Part shown: positions 10,337-24,190 of the stretch, piece by piece
How positions within the stretch are numbered: position 1 is the first letter of the stretch
Layout: every line of letters begins with the position of its first letter
NCBI GenBank assembly: GCA_001557505.1
Contig: LSAX01000004.1
Coordinates: forward strand, 744,001 to 808,000
Direction of reading: 5' to 3'
Source: Reticulascus tulasneorum
Lineage: Eukaryota > Ascomycota > Sordariomycetes > Glomerellales > Reticulascaceae
Length of the DNA: 64,000 nucleotides
The notes under the pieces: model-generated
Told to the model about the DNA's origin: nothing
The model's input: the letters and a program-made list of their open reading frames with translations, nothing else
Database searches by the model: none
Program-made: the position numbers and the translations under genes

Positions 10337-11115
10337 GATGTCCGTGTATCAGCGTAGACAATCTCAGAATGCTTACAGAGGACGAAAGTTCGGCGAGTAT
10401 CTGGATGGCGAGATCCCGCTTTTATATGTATCTATGCTATCCAGGAGCCCGGCTCGGAGGAGCTCGGGGAATAGGTGCCCCATATCTAGCCTTGATGTCT
10501 GGTATCAGAGGCTCGTTGAACACCTCCCCGCACCGGCAGATAGTATTTAATCTAGAATCATAGCTGCCAAGTCACTGGCATTCATCCAATTAGTTCCTAG
10601 GCCACAAAAGTGACGTGCCTGACCCTTGGCGCCAGCCTGGGCGACTCGTCGGAGGAAACTTCGACGCTGACTGGGCGGTTGCTCGTCATATCATTTTAGG
10701 GAGTATCTCACTTTTAAATCGAGTTTCCGGAGAGAAGACCGGGAGCTTGTAAATGAAATCACTTGGCGTCATTCCTTGATCCGTATTTTCCAGGAGTAGC
10801 ATTGGCCTGTCTCCGATATGGTCAACATCGCGACAATGCCCCCCTCATTATCCGGGACTTGGCAACCCGGTTTAGCCACCCTGGCATGGTGACCCTAGCT
10901 GCGTCGATGCGGGACCATATCATCTTAGAACCGACGGACTTGCCATCCTTGTATTTATTCTGTTGCTAGATCGACACTCTACCTTCAGCTGGCTGACTCG
11001 TCGAGGAAGCACCACAGTGCGATCTCTACAATCACCCGGCTCCGTTTCTCTGGCCAACTAACCACGGTGTCAGAGTACTAGTATGCACACCAAGGCCAAA
11101 TGTCTGAGGTACAAG
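10337..11115. other. Intergenic
   Basis: Upstream region of the SnoaL-like gene. Nothing coding or structurally striking is seen. Confidence 0.5.
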
Positions 11116-11212
11116 CTATACTTCTGTTGTTTCTTTAGCGCAGTACTTGACAGACGGCGTAGCTTGTTTGGGCATTACATAGTCACCCATGCACAGTCGG
11201 TCGAAGTCTGCC

Positions 11213-11972
11213 TCAGCATTCTCGCGGTGCCTTTGCGGCAACCTGCCAACCATGACCACGACATTCTCCGCCGTGTTGTACTCGAAATGATGCTCCGCAG
11301 ACAAGATGCTGTCCGGGGTCATCCGGAACTCCCAGAGACACACCTTCCACAAAACCCAGCATACCATTATTGCCGCGGAGAATTTCGTCCCTCATAGGGG
11401 GGTTATCTCTCCAGTCTCGTTGCAGCCCCTCTTCCTCGGCCGGGGGCCAGTCTTCATCCAACACTGGATCACGGAGAATCTCTCCGATATTCAGATCCGT
11501 GAAAGATGGCATCTCAGCCATCAAGGTCCTGGCACTCTCGAGATCTTGGGTCAGCTTCGCCGCAAAAGACTCCAGTCCTTTCTGGACGCGTTTCAGGTGT
11601 CCTTGCAATGCCTCGAGCATTGATTTGGTCCTCTGCCTATTATTTCGGACACCGGCAGGAATCTCCGAATCGCTTGAATCTTCGGGCCCATTTCCCGACC
11701 CATCTTCGGACCCGATTTCGACGGGCCCGTTTGGACCGCCCCTCCTCTTCCATGTCGGCGTTTCGCTTTCTCATGGAAGCCCGGGTTCGTCGACCTATGC
11801 CTGTGGCAGGGCCGGGACGGACTTCTCCGGGCATTTCTTTGTCTCTTGGCATTTCGTTGTGGTTGTTTAGACCTTCGTTGTTGGTTTGTTGTGGTGAGAG
11901 ATGAGGGCTGGTAGCGGACCTGCAGAAGATGGCAGGGTGTAAATATTCGAAGCTCACTTCATGCCAATCCAT
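11213..11972 (-). CDS. Uncertain gene: basic then acidic disordered protein with helical C-terminus
   Basis: Two overlapping minus-strand frames look coding. Frame A (11972-11640) gives a basic sequence with an NLS-like KRARR. Frame B is open from about 11787 to 11213 and encodes ESETPTWKRRGG, an acidic linker (GSEDGSGNGPEDSSDSE), then a helix-rich part (SMLEALQGHLKRVQKGLES, LTQDLESARTLMAE, DPVLDEDWPPAEEE). Frame B has the better codon pattern, but a TGA lies just upstream and I could not find a convincing splice site joining it to a start codon. A third frame (11367-11116) continues with plausible sequence (AEHHFEYNTAENVVVMV), so the 3' end may also be spliced. It is either a real multi-exon gene whose junctions I cannot place or a decaying one. 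No family is recognised. Confidence 0.35.
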
Positions 11973-12299
11973 GACGCCAGAATTGAGGCATGTATACCCA
12001 TTGCTGTTGTAGACGTGCAGATGGATTAAATGAGATGGGTATGTTCTACAGTGGTCTCAAATGTGCTTGGTGTGCCAGCCAAATGTTTCGTGTTATGCAG
12101 TTGGTCCTCCCTTTCAAGGGGGGTTGGGTGGCAGTGCAATCAGAACCGCCGGAGGTCTCCGGGCGACATTGGAGCTCAAATATATAAACACAATTAGCCT
12201 GCGAAATTGAATATGTGAATTTAGGAAACTGCGAAATTTAACCCGGCCTTTCACTCTGTCAATCGCTTCTGACGCGCTCCGGCTTTGCTAATTTTTCCA

Positions 12300-13448
12300 A
12301 TGGCGAAGACATTTTGGGACCCAGGAAACCTATTGCTTCAGATTGATTTTTATGGCAACGACGATGAGATACAGTGTGTCGGTCGAACCAGGTTTGATGT
12401 TCGGTGCAAATGGACAATTACGGGCCAGGCGTATGCCAGGGTCCAGTCAAACGTAGCAGAGCTGGCAGGGAAAAGACCAAGCGACATCAAGGCGGACGAA
12501 CTAGCAGTTCTAGCAGGGCAATGTCTGTGCGAGCAATATCACCAGAACCAACGACTCGAAGTTGCCAGACATTGGAGAGCTGTTGTCAGCAAAGCCGTAG
12601 ATCACTGTGCCAGGGCGGGTCGCAATGACTCCGTCCCGGCGAAGGAGCCAGCTCAGTCGACTCGGCAGCTGACTCCTGAAGACGAAGACATTATAGATGT
12701 TCGACTGAGACTCGTAAGAGCTCAGATGGACCTGACGCAATCGAACGCTGCCAACGCAGAGCTTCAGAAGGAGCTCGCCGGGACACAAGACACCCTCACG
12801 AAAACAACTCGCGAGTACCAGTTGGTCAAAGAAAGTGTCGCAAAGCTATGCCTCGTTAAGAATTTTCTGGAAACTGCCAATACGGAACTCACCAATCTGC
12901 GAGAAAGAGCGGAGGCCGACGCGCAATCAAAGGCTACTGTTCTACAACAGAACATTACTCGGATGAATGATGAGGCAGAAAGCAGGAAAGCGCGCTTAGA
13001 GGATGCTCTCGATCTAAATAAGAAGCTCCGAGACGACAATAAACGACTAAAGACAGACCAAGAAAGTCTATATCAGGAGTTGGAGAAGTTTCGTAAAGAC
13101 AGTGACCAGCTTCGTACTGACGCCGAGAAGCTGCGCAGCGAAAGGTCTTCGCTGGCAGATCAGGTCGAGCGTCTTCATGTCAGCTTCAGCACGGCAACAC
13201 AGGAAAAACTACGCCTCACAACAGAAATTGAGGCTTTCACCCACGCGCTGCAGCAGTCTCGTGCGGATGTTCAAGGTGGACGCAATGTGATATCGGACCT
13301 TAGCGCCGAAACGGGCAGCCTGTCCAAGCGAATTCGCGACATGGAACAGAACATTGCGGGATGCTCCTTACACAGCCTAGGAACCCGTATTGGTGATATT
13401 AAACGCAAACTGATCCGGTCGTCCAAACAGCCCTCGTCAACGGCTTAA
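12300..13448 (+). CDS. Coiled-coil protein with fungal Cys-cluster N-terminal module
   Basis: Single exon of 382 aa from the ATG at 12300 (upstream in-frame codons lack an ATG). Residues about 22-95 contain a Cys cluster (IQCVGRTRFDVRCKW, LAGQCLCEQYHQNQ) that resembles the module preceding T5orf172/GIY-YIG-like domains in many fungal proteins, where spaced cysteines and a C-x-x-x-H element probably bind metal. From about 125 to 355 the sequence is a long coiled coil rich in Glu, Lys, Leu and Gln with heptad-like spacing (LRDDNKRLKTDQESLYQEL, LRSERSSLADQVERL). No nuclease domain follows. An architectural or tethering role is inferred. The short basic tail (IKRKLIRSSKQ) could contact nucleic acid or membrane. 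Confidence 0.75.
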   Translation: MAKTFWDPGNLLLQIDFYGNDDEIQCVGRTRFDVRCKWTITGQAYARVQSNVAELAGKRPSDIKADELAVLAGQCLCEQYHQNQRLEVARHWRAVVSKAVDHCARAGRNDSVPAKEPAQSTRQLTPEDEDIIDVRLRLVRAQMDLTQSNAANAELQKELAGTQDTLTKTTREYQLVKESVAKLCLVKNFLETANTELTNLRERAEADAQSKATVLQQNITRMNDEAESRKARLEDALDLNKKLRDDNKRLKTDQESLYQELEKFRKDSDQLRTDAEKLRSERSSLADQVERLHVSFSTATQEKLRLTTEIEAFTHALQQSRADVQGGRNVISDLSAETGSLSKRIRDMEQNIAGCSLHSLGTRIGDIKRKLIRSSKQPSSTA

Positions 13449-13780
13449 AGTTTGTTGAGCACGGGGGGTTGGCTAGGTTGATATGGGACTGGCGGGTGAT
13501 AAATTCAAGAAACGGACTGAAGGAGTTGATATGGAGTTCTCGGATGATAAGTCGGCACATGGACCAAAGAGCTTGCTCAAGAACGTAAACCTTCCAAGCA
13601 TCGATTGTAGCAAGCTGGTTCCCAACGGCATCTGATGAGGCTGGGTGTAATCTTCGGGTATTTGCATGCCGTATCATTAGTCTTGGTGAACGCATCCATC
13701 ACGGTAACCCATTGTCTGACGTTGGGCTACCAAACTTGGCCGTACTGTTCTGGACAGAGGTCACGCAGGGTGTGGCAAAT

Positions 13781-14002
13781 CTATGTTTTGTAATTTGTAT
13801 ATGTGAAGGTACGAGCGAAAGCAGCGGCTTCTACAGAGAGAACCTGATTGTCCCATGTTGCACCCCAGGCTAATGAGATCTCCGCTCGACATGTCTTGAC
13901 CCAACTGTTTGGTTTTAGTGAAACCTCTTTGCCGCTCATGGGTTTTACAACGGGATAGCTGCAATCATATATGATGCCGGCGATGGTAGACATGACTTGC
14001 AC
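13781..14002 (-). CDS. Small hypothetical protein (73 aa)
   Basis: An ATG-started frame (MQVMSTIAGIIYDCSYPVV...) with protein-like composition, ending in AAAFARTFTYTNYKT. No signal peptide or known domain is evident and no splice partner was found. It may be chance or a fragment. Confidence 0.25.
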   Translation of the reverse strand: MQVMSTIAGIIYDCSYPVVKPMSGKEVSLKPNSWVKTCRAEISLAWGATWDNQVLSVEAAAFARTFTYTNYKT

Positions 14003-14130
14003 CGAGGAACGGGCAGCAGATTATTGATGCTTGTCCGGACGACCAACGGCGTTCTTCAGGCGGTTGTGAAGAAGCCTACCAACACGCCTCTAAGAATGAT
14101 ACCGCAGAGCTAACTCTATCTTCAAATATC

Positions 14131-15361
14131 TTATACCAGCCCATCCACCCATTTCAACATCTCAGCAGCGATATCGTCACTGTTTGTTTCCAAGAAGAAC
14201 ATGTGACCATTCCCTTTAATTCCGGCATCTGCCAGCTGCAAGTGCGTAGTCTGTACGCCTGCCTGCTTCAGAAACGCCACTATACACCAGTCATGCATCG
14301 GAGCCCAGCTAGCCTCGGCCGTGATCAGTAGCACACTCACCTCCTTGAGGTTTATAAGCTTCCTCGGTGCCGGTGTGTCAGCCTGCAAAGTGCAGTTCTC
14401 AATGTCCGAAGAGTCAGAGATTATGACGTGCTTAAGAATGTCGACGTCTGGATCGACGACGGGAGGATCATACGTTATAGGGATGTCGGCTAGCCCCCAG
14501 CGCAGGTTGGAGGCACGGCCGTCGCGCAGCTCGCCGAATGGTGGGCCGGCAGGTTCCATTGATATGATGGCCTTTACAAGTTTTGGACGCACGTCGGTCA
14601 TGAGCCAGGGGTAGTACCCGCCCTCGGAATGCCCAACTAGGATGACCGGACAGCCGATGCGATCGAGAAGCGCAGCCCCAGCAGCTTGCATGGCCATCTG
14701 CTGCGGAATACCGGGACCGGCGGATGGGAAGAGAGAGGCATAGTAGGCTTCGAAGGCCGGCTCGCCCATGATCCCCTTACCGCGGCCGCCGGGCCACTTG
14801 TCGTGCAGCTTCGCGGCTGGGTATGGCATCGGATTGTCATATAGCTCCGGAGCAGTAAAGGTGTATTGGACGGCCTCGGCGCTTAGAGCATTTAGAGTGG
14901 TCACGTTGTTGAGAGGTAGGGGAAGCCAGGGACTTCGTCCACGGGACGTCTGATCCACTATGTAGACTGTGTAGCCTTTGGAGAGGAAGTACGTGGCCCA
15001 GCCGGGGTCGCCGTCCGGCTTGTCTAGCCAGTTCTGCGGGGAGTTTCATTAGGAAAGTCAAGTTCTGGTATGTGTGCTGGCGAAGCAAAGGTGGAAGTTT
15101 AGTCGATGACAGGCAGTTCCAACTCACTGTACCAGTCTGCCCATAGCCATGGATGAGAACGAGCGGCCAGGGCCTCGTCGCTCTGCATGCGGGCGTGAGC
15201 TCCTCGACATACAGCTGATCCTTAAGGTAATGCGACCCCTGTGCGTCGGTGATGTATTCGCCCCCAACATAGAAATATTTGCGTGTGTGAGGAACATCCG
15301 CTTGCCCCGTCGCCAGCAGCCTGCTGCAGGTTAGTGCACGGATGAGTTTGCTCACCAACAT
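14131..15361 (-). CDS. Alpha/beta-hydrolase (esterase/lipase-like)
   Basis: Two exons, 15361-15128 and 15033-14131, with a 94-nt phase-0 intron, giving 378 aa. The junction rebuilds IHGYGQTGT-NWLDKPDGDPGW, the usual oxyanion-side segment. It is followed by SKGYTVYIVDQTSRGRSPW and the nucleophile elbow GHSEGG with Ser214. The C-terminal NGHMFFLE supplies the likely catalytic His355; an acid residue probably lies in the APMHDW region. The N-terminus (MLVSKLIRALTCSRLLATG) is weakly hydrophobic, so secretion is possible but unproven. The family includes secreted fungal esterases of unknown substrate; hydrolysis of an ester or lactone is a family-level inference. Confidence 0.85.
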
Positions 15362-18300
15362 GATTGCGGCGGATTATCTGCGTGGTCAATTTCCTAGAAA
15401 TAGATGATCATCGACATGCGTTGGAAAATCATGCCGGGCTCACAGACCGAGAAGCGTTACATGAAGTCATTTTACTACTTTCCATGGGCGTGTCCCAAAA
15501 CGGCAGGTCCCCTTCAAAGCCGTGTCCAACATTAAGCCTTGCTCATCAGCAAAGTCGATTCGTCAGTGAGAATGTTACCTAAGATTGAAGCTGCAGCACC
15601 AGCCCCACTAAGCCAAGTCCAATTATAGGGCATTTGGCGGAGATGAGTACCGCTCTAGGTCTATCACCGACTAGAATATAGCGACGAGAGCATTAATCTT
15701 TAGCAATCTTGGCTATAGGTTGGCACTACTTGTTTATCAGAGATCCCGAGTCGTCACTTGTGGCGATCCATCGCACCACTAGCGCGGAGCAAGACTTTGA
15801 AGGGAACGTTACTTTGCCGAATAAATAGTCAGGTTATTTGGAGTCGCATTATAATCATATGTAGCCGCCATTATCATCGACTCTACAGCCACTGTCATTG
15901 CAGTTTCTATCCTCTCAAGACTCTGAAAACCGCTTTTGAAGGAGATTATTCTATAAATCTTATTAGAGGTAAGGGATACGTAGAGGACTAGGTCGCGTAG
16001 CGAAGCTAAGATAAAGCGGAACCGCCAGTATAAATGGAGTCTATATTCTAGAATTAAGATAGCATCTTATCAGAGAAGCGAGAACTTCTAGTTGCCGTGC
16101 CTGAGTTTTATGAGCTATTAATTAAAACTATCCAAGTTAGTATAATATCATCTAAGGCTATCGCTCGCCACCTAATGGCCATGAATAGGTGCGTTAACGT
16201 TATCTCGTACTGCTTCCCAATCATGCCCATTACCTGACCCCAATCTCAGGCAAAGGGTCTAGGAGCCGCGCCTTTGACGACCTGAATCTTCTTTGAGTAG
16301 CGGCGAGAGTGATAACTCTATCCGGCCGTCACGGCTAGTGACCATGTTTGGATACCATTCGTAAAGGGGAAGGTATTCTTATTGACAGGTCCATCCCGCG
16401 TCAGCATAATAATATAGCGTCAGCCCTAGTTAATGTCTTCACTCGGGCTCGCTCTCGTCTTGCGCGCCGAGTGGATATGCTCTCTCTTATCATGGGAAGT
16501 CTTGAGATGATCATCTTGAAGACGAAGAAATGCCCTCCCTTCACCTCTCCGTGTTATAGAGGCATATCGAAGTCGAACAAGCCACAGAGGCAGTGCGCAA
16601 TATCTTCCGTCTCTGTCTGAACAAACGGGCAACGAGGCAAAAGTTCAACGCAGGTGGAGTGGGGGATTCGTCTCAAACAACACTTAATGTTCTGGCCAGT
16701 TACTTTATCAATACGTTTGACTGATGTCGGCATCGCCGCGTTTGGTGACCACGGCTGCATAATGCTGTGAAACCAAGGAACAAGACACAACCTATGAAAT
16801 GGGAATTGCATCACACTTTACACTTAGTGGGCTTCGGTAGGTTGCCTTCAAATTCGATGGTTGGAGAGCCGAGACCGGCAAGAAACTCCGCTGAAGAGCC
16901 GCAATGTTCGGTCTGGTCTGTTAGAATTGGCTACTGCTCCTGATGTTGGGGTTCAAGAAATCTAGCATGTTAAGAACAATGTATTGTAAACCAATAGCCT
17001 GAATACTAGCCGTGGGAGTGTGAAGTTACTTTGCGAGAGCAGCGTCGAGCGTGGACACGAGAGCCTGCCTGCATCACTCCGTCGCCAGTTAACTGGAGCA
17101 GCCACAAGAGATTTGCACTTACGAGCTGATGCACAACTGAACAGCCTCTTCTGGGCTAATGGACTTGCCAAAAAGGTTCGAAGCAGACTGCCTACTGGAG
17201 ATGGACTTTCAGAGTTGTCTCCCACCATCTTGACATACGTGCGGTTATTTGAGGAGTTCTGTGGCTGTGTTGAAACTTCAAACTTCACAAATCGAGATCA
17301 TTCTGGGCAGGGGAACCGTCGGGGAGACAATTCCACGGCAACTACCACGATATTAGGAAGGTGTTCAGGGAAACTTTCGACAAAGGAAAATACAGCATGG
17401 CTCTCGGATGCCCATAAACAGAAGGTACAAAATGACAAGAATTGCTGACATATTTCTGCGCTATATCACCCATTCAAATACAGGTGGTTCGATGCAGATT
17501 CTAACTTTCTGCTTGCAGATCGATCCTAGCATATGCGTTGTAGATACTTATATGGCTATTAAGGTATCCAGGATGGCAATGCTGCAACTGTGTAGGATGG
17601 GGCTTCATAAGTATAGCCAGTACCATCTAAGTAATTTGAATTTGATGTATAGGGGTGTCTGGACAAATTAGCATGTTTGGTATTTGAGTTAAGTTCACGG
17701 TTGTAAATTTGCCCCTAGCCCCTTGCGTGTTTAATAATGATCCCTGGGCTGTTATCCACTATGCCCCCATAACCAGATAAGGAGTTTTTATTGTTATAAT
17801 ATTCAAGGCAAGACAAGAACCTTGGCTATGGGACCGGAGAGTCTGTCTGTGGTATTGGTCATGCGAGTTCTCATACGTGTAGAGGTCTTGCCAACCGAGG
17901 CCCGAGGTGCTACTGAATCAACTTTGTTATGATACGGGTGAACCATTCGGCCGGGACTTCAGAACTGTGAGGCTCCTCTTGTCTGAGCGGACGATAGTTG
18001 TACCGCAATATTTGCTATTGGTTGCTTCGAATGGCTCGCCGCCGTGGGAGTGCAGCTGCATCAATCGATGTGGGGGTCAACGACCATGTGCACGCCACTG
18101 AGCAGGGGGGGCCGCACGGGTCTAAAGCGGCTTACAACATACCCCCTGCTTGTTCGTAAGCGTGTTACTTCGTACTTATGGCGTCGATGAGAGCCAATTC
18201 GAATGAGAGATAGGGTATAAGCTGTACAAAGTGTGAAGAGAAATTAAACAGCAACTTGAGGTATCGATAAGTATGTGGTTTCAGCGTCTCACGGCTCTGC

Positions 18301-19465
18301 AACACAATTTCTATCTTCAAGTGTAGATAACCTGTTAGAGAAGCACACGGGCCCTATGTGGCTTCCCGGGAGTATTCGAATTACAAACAAACAGGGAATA
18401 TACTGTGGAAAGCGACATCCCCGACATCGGCACGGACACTACCGTAGTTCCCCGTCCGTCGTACTCACCGAAACACAAACCCCAACAAAGTGTTGTTAGA
18501 ACTGGTGGTTCCTGACCGTAGCACGATTGTGGTCACAAGTTCTGATGCCCACCGCTTTCTGCGGGGGGGCGCGGCGAGGTCCTTGGTCGCTACCTGGCGG
18601 CTACCTCTTTGAGTCGCGTGTGTGTGGGCTTTGATTCAAGTCCCACAGGTGTACATTGGAGATTGGAGCTGATGTAAGACGTCCATGTCAGAATGTAACC
18701 TTCCTCTCAGGCATTAAGCCCCGGTAGGATAGCTTGAAGACATGCTTTGCTCCCTGGCTTCGACGGACCTGTATCGTGTGCGAATGTGGTGCTATGAATT
18801 GAAGATCTGCTTGCTAATGCCGGGATCTTGCGGGACCTAAACTTAACTTAGTTTCTAGGCTATAGCTAGCTGTGTTAGCTACCCGGGGATTCAAGGATCT
18901 ACAGATTAGCTGCAGTGTAACCCTTGCTGATATCCGCTTCAACTACCACGCAGTACTTATCTCTGTGATTCGTGCCATTGCCACATACTACCGTTCTATT
19001 CAATGTCAACTTGGAATCGTACCACGCGTGTGAAGGCTAGGCGGCCGAGGTCCATCCCAGCTACAAGGTCCACTCCTGGCGGAATACGACGGATTTCGTG
19101 GCCCAGCCCTGCGCACCTCGTTTAAGCATCCAAAGGACAAAGGATGACCAACGATAAGCGGCGGATATGTAATGTTTCTTCCTAGTTCACCGCAGTCAGC
19201 TTAGAATTGCGGACTAGGCTGCATACAGAAGTTCCATGTACAAATACTAATCTTTCATTAGCGGCATCATCGCTGCATGACGATAGACAAGGACCTAGTG
19301 TATAAACACATTATCTCAGACCCTTTCGGACCTGGCTGAGGCAATTAGATATAAGACACTCCTCTTTGCGCGTTCTCTCTGTCCTCTCCGTAAATTTGGC
19401 TCCAGCTGCAGACAGACTCGCCAAGCTCGTCCTACCCACAAACTCACTGCTACGGAGCGCCGGTC
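15362..19465. other. Gene-poor 4.1-kb region
   Basis: Between the hydrolase and the catalase-peroxidase. It contains A/T-rich stretches (about 15640-16200 and 17640-17800) and scattered short frames without recognisable domains. The longest ATG frame (17020-17448, +, 142 aa) has no family signature. No transposase or reverse-transcriptase motif is seen. The right end should hold the catalase-peroxidase promoter. Confidence 0.45.
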
Positions 19466-22206
<2,741 letters not shown>

Positions 22207-23448
22207 CGATGGTAATAGGGTTGGTTTTACTTAAGTGGGTAATTTGAAAGAAATCTATTTTATTAAATGGTAGCTTGCTATATATGCCTAGGATGTTTAT
22301 ATTTTTTACTGAATTAATTTATGTTTATTTTTATGTAGAGAGTTTTGACTAAAAGTAAAACATCCTACAGTAGCTTTAGCTGTCCTCTGAGTACTGATCA
22401 CACCACACATGTCGAGTCTTAGGCAATGAAGTCAAGTACTGATGTGTGAGAATGAAGTTAGTTGATTGGTGGTGAGGTCTACTGTACAGGTGTTATGGCT
22501 AACTATTTAGATGCAGAGGTCTGCTCTTGATTATTATTGGTTTCTACCTATAGCAAATACTAACAAGGAATTTTATTATATAAGTTAAGAAAGAATAAAT
22601 TGAAATAAGTAAGCCTTAGGTTCTTTAAGGGACATATATCTAACTAAGCTTCATATCTAGAGCCTTGGTTTCTTAAGCTAGCTTAGTTCTAAAGGGGGCT
22701 ATAGCTCTGAATGAAGCCAGCTTAGTTTTGGAGCCAGCTTGGATTCTCAAGCCAGTCGTATAGGTGGACGAATGGTTGGGTCTGTCACTGGAGACATAGC
22801 CTTGATGGCACAGAAACGGTAGTGGACATCAATCCAATTATACGGCCATTCCTAGTAGTAAACTTATGCGTAAATTCATTCTTACGCGGCAAACAGATAA
22901 TACTACTTACAAAGCCTCTGAAGTCAGCGAGCGCAGCAGCTCAACCAGATGACAACCACTAAGCATATGTATAGCTACTCCTGCGACTCACATAATTCAT
23001 TCTGCGCTAGCGTCCTAAAATCCTTAGATCTTATGTTCATTCAAGCTTGAAGTACTAGAATTGGGTTGCCAATCGGCTGCGAGGGTATGATACCTCCGTC
23101 AAGCCTCCAAGTCTAATGGGCTTTCCTAGGGAAACACAGCGAGATGCTCGCAAGCCCTTTGACAGTACTTCTGACAACTGATAAGATTTAAAAGACAGAG
23201 TGGAGTATTAATATGCAAAGGATACTACCCAAAGCGGAGAGGACTTTACTTTTTTATTCGGTGCTGGCTGCTTTGTGTTTTAGCTGATGGCGTCAGCAAA
23301 GTCGACCTAAGCCCGAAAGTCTGCTGGCCGGGTCGCAATGACTTAATCCGCCCAGATCTCAAACACCCATATAAGAAAGTCCAATTCCGTGGGTTCTCCC
23401 TCTCGCTTCCCCCCAATCGCATAATTACCACAGTTCCAAATATTCATC
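22207..23448. other. A/T-rich intergenic
   Basis: About 1.2 kb, with strongly A/T-rich sequence at 22207-22640 and imperfect repeats of the type AGCCAGCTTAG / AGCCAGCTTGG at about 22700-22760. No gene is seen. The end is the promoter of the next gene. Confidence 0.5.
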
Positions 23449-24021
23449 ATGGCGCCCTCTACTCCATACCCGGAGCTCACAGCTCATCTAAAGCATCTCT
23501 ACGCAACTTATCGCCATGCCCCCGATATTGAATCAAAGGGGCTTTTCTTCTCTCCCAAGTGTTCTCAAATCTGTCGCCCGCAGCCATCATATGCTGCAAG
23601 AAACAGAGATACCATCGTTCGCTATCTGCGCGAGGCAGCGGCCAGCGGCCCGCCTGGCCACGATCCCGTGGCAGTCATCCAAGCCCAAGATGACAAAAAG
23701 TCCAAAAAGAGCTACTATACAATCCGCCCGTTGAAACAGAACGAGTTCGAGTTCGGGACAGATGAGCAAGTTGCACCGATTGGGGCTGGGACTGCGAAGG
23801 ATATCAAGGCTAAAGCGGTAGAGGAACGGTGGATTGGGATGAGGGTCGATCTTTGGGATGACGAGGGGCTTGACAATGAGGGCCAAAAGAAAGGCCTCCT
23901 GGTGAAAGTGCAGTACTGGTGGCGAAAGGAGGAGACCGGGTGGACGCAGATCATGCATGATATCATGTACCTTGGCCCTCGAGATGGGACAGAGGGGACT
24001 GAAGGCGAGCTTCTTGAGTGA
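23449..24021 (+). CDS. Hypothetical NTF2/SnoaL-like protein
   Basis: Single-exon frame of 190 aa starting MAPSTPYPELTAHLKHLYATYR. The order of elements (long N-terminal helix, a FFSPKC strand, NRDTIVRYLREAA helix, then RWIGMRVDLWDDEG, KVQYWWRKEETGW and a closing IMHDIMYLGPRDG) fits an NTF2-like cone fold. No catalytic residues can be assigned. The ATG follows a pyrimidine-rich leader, consistent with a true start. It converges with the membrane-protein gene, whose stop lies 169 bp away. Confidence 0.7.
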   Translation: MAPSTPYPELTAHLKHLYATYRHAPDIESKGLFFSPKCSQICRPQPSYAARNRDTIVRYLREAAASGPPGHDPVAVIQAQDDKKSKKSYYTIRPLKQNEFEFGTDEQVAPIGAGTAKDIKAKAVEERWIGMRVDLWDDEGLDNEGQKKGLLVKVQYWWRKEETGWTQIMHDIMYLGPRDGTEGTEGELLE

Positions 24022-24190
24022 GAAGACTGTTGCTGGGCACAGAAACACTCAGTACGTATTCAGGAGGATCAACTTACACAAGCTGGAAGTCATGTGGTTG
24101 TTTTCACTCGTGATAGAACTTATGAAGGTCAAGAATGAGGAGTTAGTAGTTGTACAATTGTTCGATTGATCCTAGTGCTGTTCCCATGGA

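Noticed and set aside
16240..16330. GAGTAGCGGCGAG segment resembling large-subunit rRNA
   Set aside because: Similarity is limited to a short core; surrounding sequence does not follow rRNA.
16554..16814. Minus frame with Cys/His residues, possible transposon remnant
   Set aside because: No reverse-transcriptase, transposase or zinc-knuckle pattern can be defended.
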